DNA of 41,942 nucleotides from Candidatus Gastranaerophilales bacterium (GTDB lineage Bacteria > Cyanobacteriota > Vampirovibrionia > Gastranaerophilales > Gastranaerophilaceae). Every line of letters begins with the position of its first letter. Positions within the stretch are counted from its first letter, which is position 1. Position numbers and translations under genes: made by a program. Below are positions 39,094 through 41,942 of the stretch, in pieces. Below the pieces are notes generated by a model. The model saw only the letters and a program-made list of their open reading frames with translations, made no database searches and was not told where the DNA came from. The stretch lies in contig CANQRH010000008.1 in assembly GCA_947626225.1 (NCBI GenBank), forward strand, positions 1 through 41,942. Direction: 5' to 3'.

Positions 39094-41942
39094 ATGAAAA
39101 AGAAGAAATTATTGTTAGCAGCTTTGCTGTTGACGACCGCTCTTTCGGTACAAGCCGTTATGGCTGATAATGGCAATCATATTAATGAAACTAAAAGCGG
39201 TCAATTTGCTCAAAATGGTGGTAGCGGTAATATTGGTATTGGCGGTGTATTCCATACAGGAACGAGTCAATCTGATGATATAACTGTCGAGAACAGCCAT
39301 TATGACAATAACGGTGCATATTATGACGGTGGTGCAATAGGTAACTACGGTAAAGGTAAAATGACAATTAAAGACAGCACTTTTACCGGAAATAAAGCTC
39401 AATATACAGACAATAATGGTACTACCCCAACCACCGGTGATAACAATCAAATCGGCGGTGGTGCTTTGTCATTGGGTTCTTCTTCCAAAACTGATATTCA
39501 AGGTTCAACATTTAAGAATAACAAATCAGGTACGGACGGCGGTGCCATTTCAACAAGACATAAAAAAGACACTTCAAGCAACGAAAATGCACAGTTGAGT
39601 GTTTCCGGTTCGACTTTTGACGGCAACGAAGCAAAAGGTAACGGCGGTGCGATATTTAATGCATTCATGCATGATACTAACGGCGGAAACAGTGCTAATT
39701 TTGAAGGCAATATTTTTAAAGGCAACAAAGCCGGCGAAAGCGGCGGTGCTTTCTATAACGAAGGCGGTGCAAAAGCTACGGTTAGCGGTACTTTCTCGGG
39801 CAATTCAGCTATGAGAGGCGGTGCCGTATTTAACGCAGCAGATGCTGAAATAACGGTCGGCGGAACTTTTGAAGGCAACTCGGCTCAATATTCAGGCAGT
39901 GCCGTACACAATAACGGAAATTTAACCGTATCAGACGGTTCAATCTTCCGTAATAACACAACTTTATGGACTGATAGAACAGGTGATAAATATCCTAAAG
40001 AAGCCTGCGAAATGGGTACGATATATTCAGAAGGCACAAGTCAAAACTCAGCTAAAGTTACAATCGGTAACAACGTAACCTTTGAAAATAACGAGGCAGG
40101 CGGCGGTGCAGGCTTATATTTATACGGTAACAATGATGCTAAAATAGGCGATAACGTTACATTTAGCGGCAATAAATCTTATAAAGATAAGAACGGTGCT
40201 GGCGGCTCAGGCGGTGCAATTTCTATCGTTACCGGTGGTAAAAATAACGGAAAAGCTGAATTAACCATTGGTGATAACGCAACATTTGACGGTAACGAAG
40301 GTGAATGGGGCGGTGCAATCGCTTTGGGCAGAGAATCAGGTGCAGAAGAAAATTCAAGTTTAACCTTAGGTAAGAACGCAACATTCAGAAACAATAAAGC
40401 AAAAAATGAAAATTACGGTTATGGCGGTGCTATATATAATGACGGCGAAACCACTATCGGTGAAGGTGCAACTTTTGTCAGCAACAGTGCCGCAAAATTC
40501 GGCGGTGCTATTTATAGCAGCAAGAATAGCGGTGAACTCGACCTTACTAACAGTGATTTTATAAACAACTCTGCACAAAGAGGCGGTGCATTATACGCAG
40601 GAGCAGAGACAACAACTCAGATTGAAGGCGGTACGTTCAGCGGTAACTCCGTAACAGGCTCAACTGATGATGAAGGTAACCCTACATACGGTCAGGGCGG
40701 TGCGATATTTACCGACAGAGATAGTAGCGGATTGCATGTTACAGGTACAACTTTTGACGGCAACAGTGCTGAAAACGAAGGCGGAGCTATCTGGGCAGGT
40801 AATTCAACAAGTATTGATGGAGCTGTATTTAAAAACAATAAAACAACAGGAACAGCATTCGGCAATGGTGAAGGTGGCAAACCCGATTATATGAAAGATG
40901 CAGAAGGAGGCGGTGCGATATTCGTAGGAAGCAATTCTGAGGTTACTATTGGAGCATCACAATTTGTCGGCAACTCATCTGCTACGGTAGGTGGTGCTAT
41001 AGCAACACGTTCTAATGCAGATGGTGAAAATTCGCGGTTAGAAGTTGAAGGCAGCACCTTCAGCGGAAACACAGCTGCTAAAAACGGTGGTGCTATTGCA
41101 TCTTATGTTGAAACAACTGTCACAGATACAAGCTTTACAGGTAACAGCGCGGGCGAAAAAGGTGGTGCTATCTGGGCTAACGGTGATGTATCAGTAACCG
41201 CAAAAGACAGCGATGTAGTATTTGCAGGTAACACCGCAGCCGATGGTGCAGATATCTTTATGGATAAACTTGAAGTCGAAGGCGGCAGCACAAAGGAAAC
41301 ACCGGGCACATTGACTTTTGACGCTCAAACTGACAGAAACATTACTATTGCAGATGGTATCTCAGGTGCTGAAGAATATACAGTAGATAAAAAAGGTGCC
41401 GGTACTTTAACCTTCAACGGTGAAATCAAAAACGCTAAAATGACTGTTGAAACAGGTACACTTCACTTAGCAGAAGGTAATTCGCTTAATAATTCAACAA
41501 TTACAATGAATAATGGTACAACCCTTGATACTACAGACGGTGCAATCACATCATATGGTGACAGCATTAAAACCCAAGAAAATGCAGAGAACTTAAACCT
41601 GAAAGCAGATATCAGCTCTGCAACAGGCAACTCGGATTCATTTACAGGTATTCAAAAAGGTACGGTTACACTTCAAGACTTTAACCCGCTTGCTGATACT
41701 CTCGTAAGCTATGGTTCAATTACAAAAGATGAATTGAAAAATTCATTAGGCTTAGGCGATGGAGCAACTTTAGAATTTGGTGATGCAGCAAAACAAGATC
41801 ACATATTCTTATCACCGTTAAGATATTTAAACGCAAAAGCTGACGAAAACGGTATCATGTTCGCACCGACAGGTAACAGCTACAAAGACTTCAACCCATC
41901 GGTTATGGCAAGCCCGATAGCTGCACAACTCGGCGGATATTT
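39094..41942 (+). CDS. Large Pmp-like beta-helix adhesin / autotransporter passenger (cut by window edge)
   Basis: 949 codons are open from the ATG at 39094 to the window end. A signal peptide covers 1-26 (KKKKLLLAALLLTTALSVQA, cleavage VMA-D). From about residue 30 to 740 the protein repeats every 30-50 residues the pair GGA[IVLF] and F-x-GN, the mark of Chlamydia-type polymorphic membrane proteins, which fold as a right-handed beta-helix. I count about 17 GGA motifs. Residues 750-930 form a less repetitive stretch (TLTFNGEIKNAKMTVETGTL). At the edge NPSVMASPIAAQLGGY looks like the linker to a translocator beta-barrel, which would lie outside. It is expected on the cell surface, exported by a type V-like route. 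Strong promoter and ribosome binding site. Confidence 0.9.
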   Translation, partial: MKKKKLLLAALLLTTALSVQAVMADNGNHINETKSGQFAQNGGSGNIGIGGVFHTGTSQSDDITVENSHYDNNGAYYDGGAIGNYGKGKMTIKDSTFTGNKAQYTDNNGTTPTTGDNNQIGGGALSLGSSSKTDIQGSTFKNNKSGTDGGAISTRHKKDTSSNENAQLSVSGSTFDGNEAKGNGGAIFNAFMHDTNGGNSANFEGNIFKGNKAGESGGAFYNEGGAKATVSGTFSGNSAMRGGAVFNAADAEITVGGTFEGNSAQYSGSAVHNNGNLTVSDGSIFRNNTTLWTDRTGDKYPKEACEMGTIYSEGTSQNSAKVTIGNNVTFENNEAGGGAGLYLYGNNDAKIGDNVTFSGNKSYKDKNGAGGSGGAISIVTGGKNNGKAELTIGDNATFDGNEGEWGGAIALGRESGAEENSSLTLGKNATFRNNKAKNENYGYGGAIYNDGETTIGEGATFVSNSAAKFGGAIYSSKNSGELDLTNSDFINNSAQRGGALYAGAETTTQIEGGTFSGNSVTGSTDDEGNPTYGQGGAIFTDRDSSGLHVTGTTFDGNSAENEGGAIWAGNSTSIDGAVFKNNKTTGTAFGNGEGGKPDYMKDAEGGGAIFVGSNSEVTIGASQFVGNSSATVGGAIATRSNADGENSRLEVEGSTFSGNTAAKNGGAIASYVETTVTDTSFTGNSAGEKGGAIWANGDVSVTAKDSDVVFAGNTAADGADIFMDKLEVEGGSTKETPGTLTFDAQTDRNITIADGISGAEEYTVDKKGAGTLTFNGEIKNAKMTVETGTLHLAEGNSLNNSTITMNNGTTLDTTDGAITSYGDSIKTQENAENLNLKADISSATGNSDSFTGIQKGTVTLQDFNPLADTLVSYGSITKDELKNSLGLGDGATLEFGDAAKQDHIFLSPLRYLNAKADENGIMFAPTGNSYKDFNPSVMASPIAAQLGGY

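Overview
ORGANISM. The DNA is AT-rich and gene-dense and comes from a bacterium with an envelope that secretes proteins. It encodes a Pmp-like beta-helix adhesin, many signal peptides, GDP-fucose synthesis, Rex, type III pantothenate kinase, an oxygen-labile Fe-S serine dehydratase and a U32/YqeG pair. This fits a gut anaerobe. My best guess is a Gastranaerophilales/Melainabacteria-type genome, but this rests on gene style only; no rRNA or marker gene is present to prove it.

LAYOUT. (1) 1-2.5 kb: surface polysaccharide genes (GT2, fcl, gmd). (2) 2.6-22.5 kb: an accessory redox island on a patchwork of repeats. It holds four minus-strand operons built from the same parts: aldo/keto reductases (four intact, one frameshifted, one remnant tail), flavodoxins (three), iron-sulfur flavoproteins (two near-identical copies), alpha/beta hydrolases (two), an SDR and a decarboxylase-cupin fusion. 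They are interleaved with TetR, XRE and two LysR regulators. The island also carries a decayed Mu-like transposase, a truncated SMR pump, an FGE-like secreted protein and several families of noncoding repeats. It ends at a tRNA-Asn. (3) 22.7-38.2 kb: mostly housekeeping genes: a BI-1-like membrane protein, UDG, an alanine/glycine symporter, rex, coaX, sdaAA/sdaAB, surE, an M16 peptidase, U32-YqeG, a hexapeptide acyltransferase, a YgiW-like OB-fold protein, an ArsP_2-type permease and XRE regulators, plus two very short genes. (4) 38.2-39.1 kb: a repeat-rich gap. (5) 39.1 kb to the end: the N-terminal 949 codons of a large Pmp-type autotransporter-like adhesin, cut by the window edge.

HOW IT MAY WORK. 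The island looks like a set of reductive detoxification modules for aldehydes, quinones or other electrophiles, each with its own regulator. Two things stand out. First, several enzymes normally found in the cytosol carry a signal peptide, and in four of them the mature domain still starts with its own Shine-Dalgarno and ATG, as if a signal peptide had been grafted on upstream. Second, four copies of a same-orientation repeat (TGTAAAGAGACAC...TTTGATTATTTCGG) delimit gene modules. One copy cuts the SMR gene precisely, so modules may be shuffled by transposition or recombination. Regulatory sites that can be read directly include twin palindromes bracketing the tetR promoter, T-N11-A palindromes at both lysR genes, and a hairpin presenting GGAG in its loop directly before coaX.
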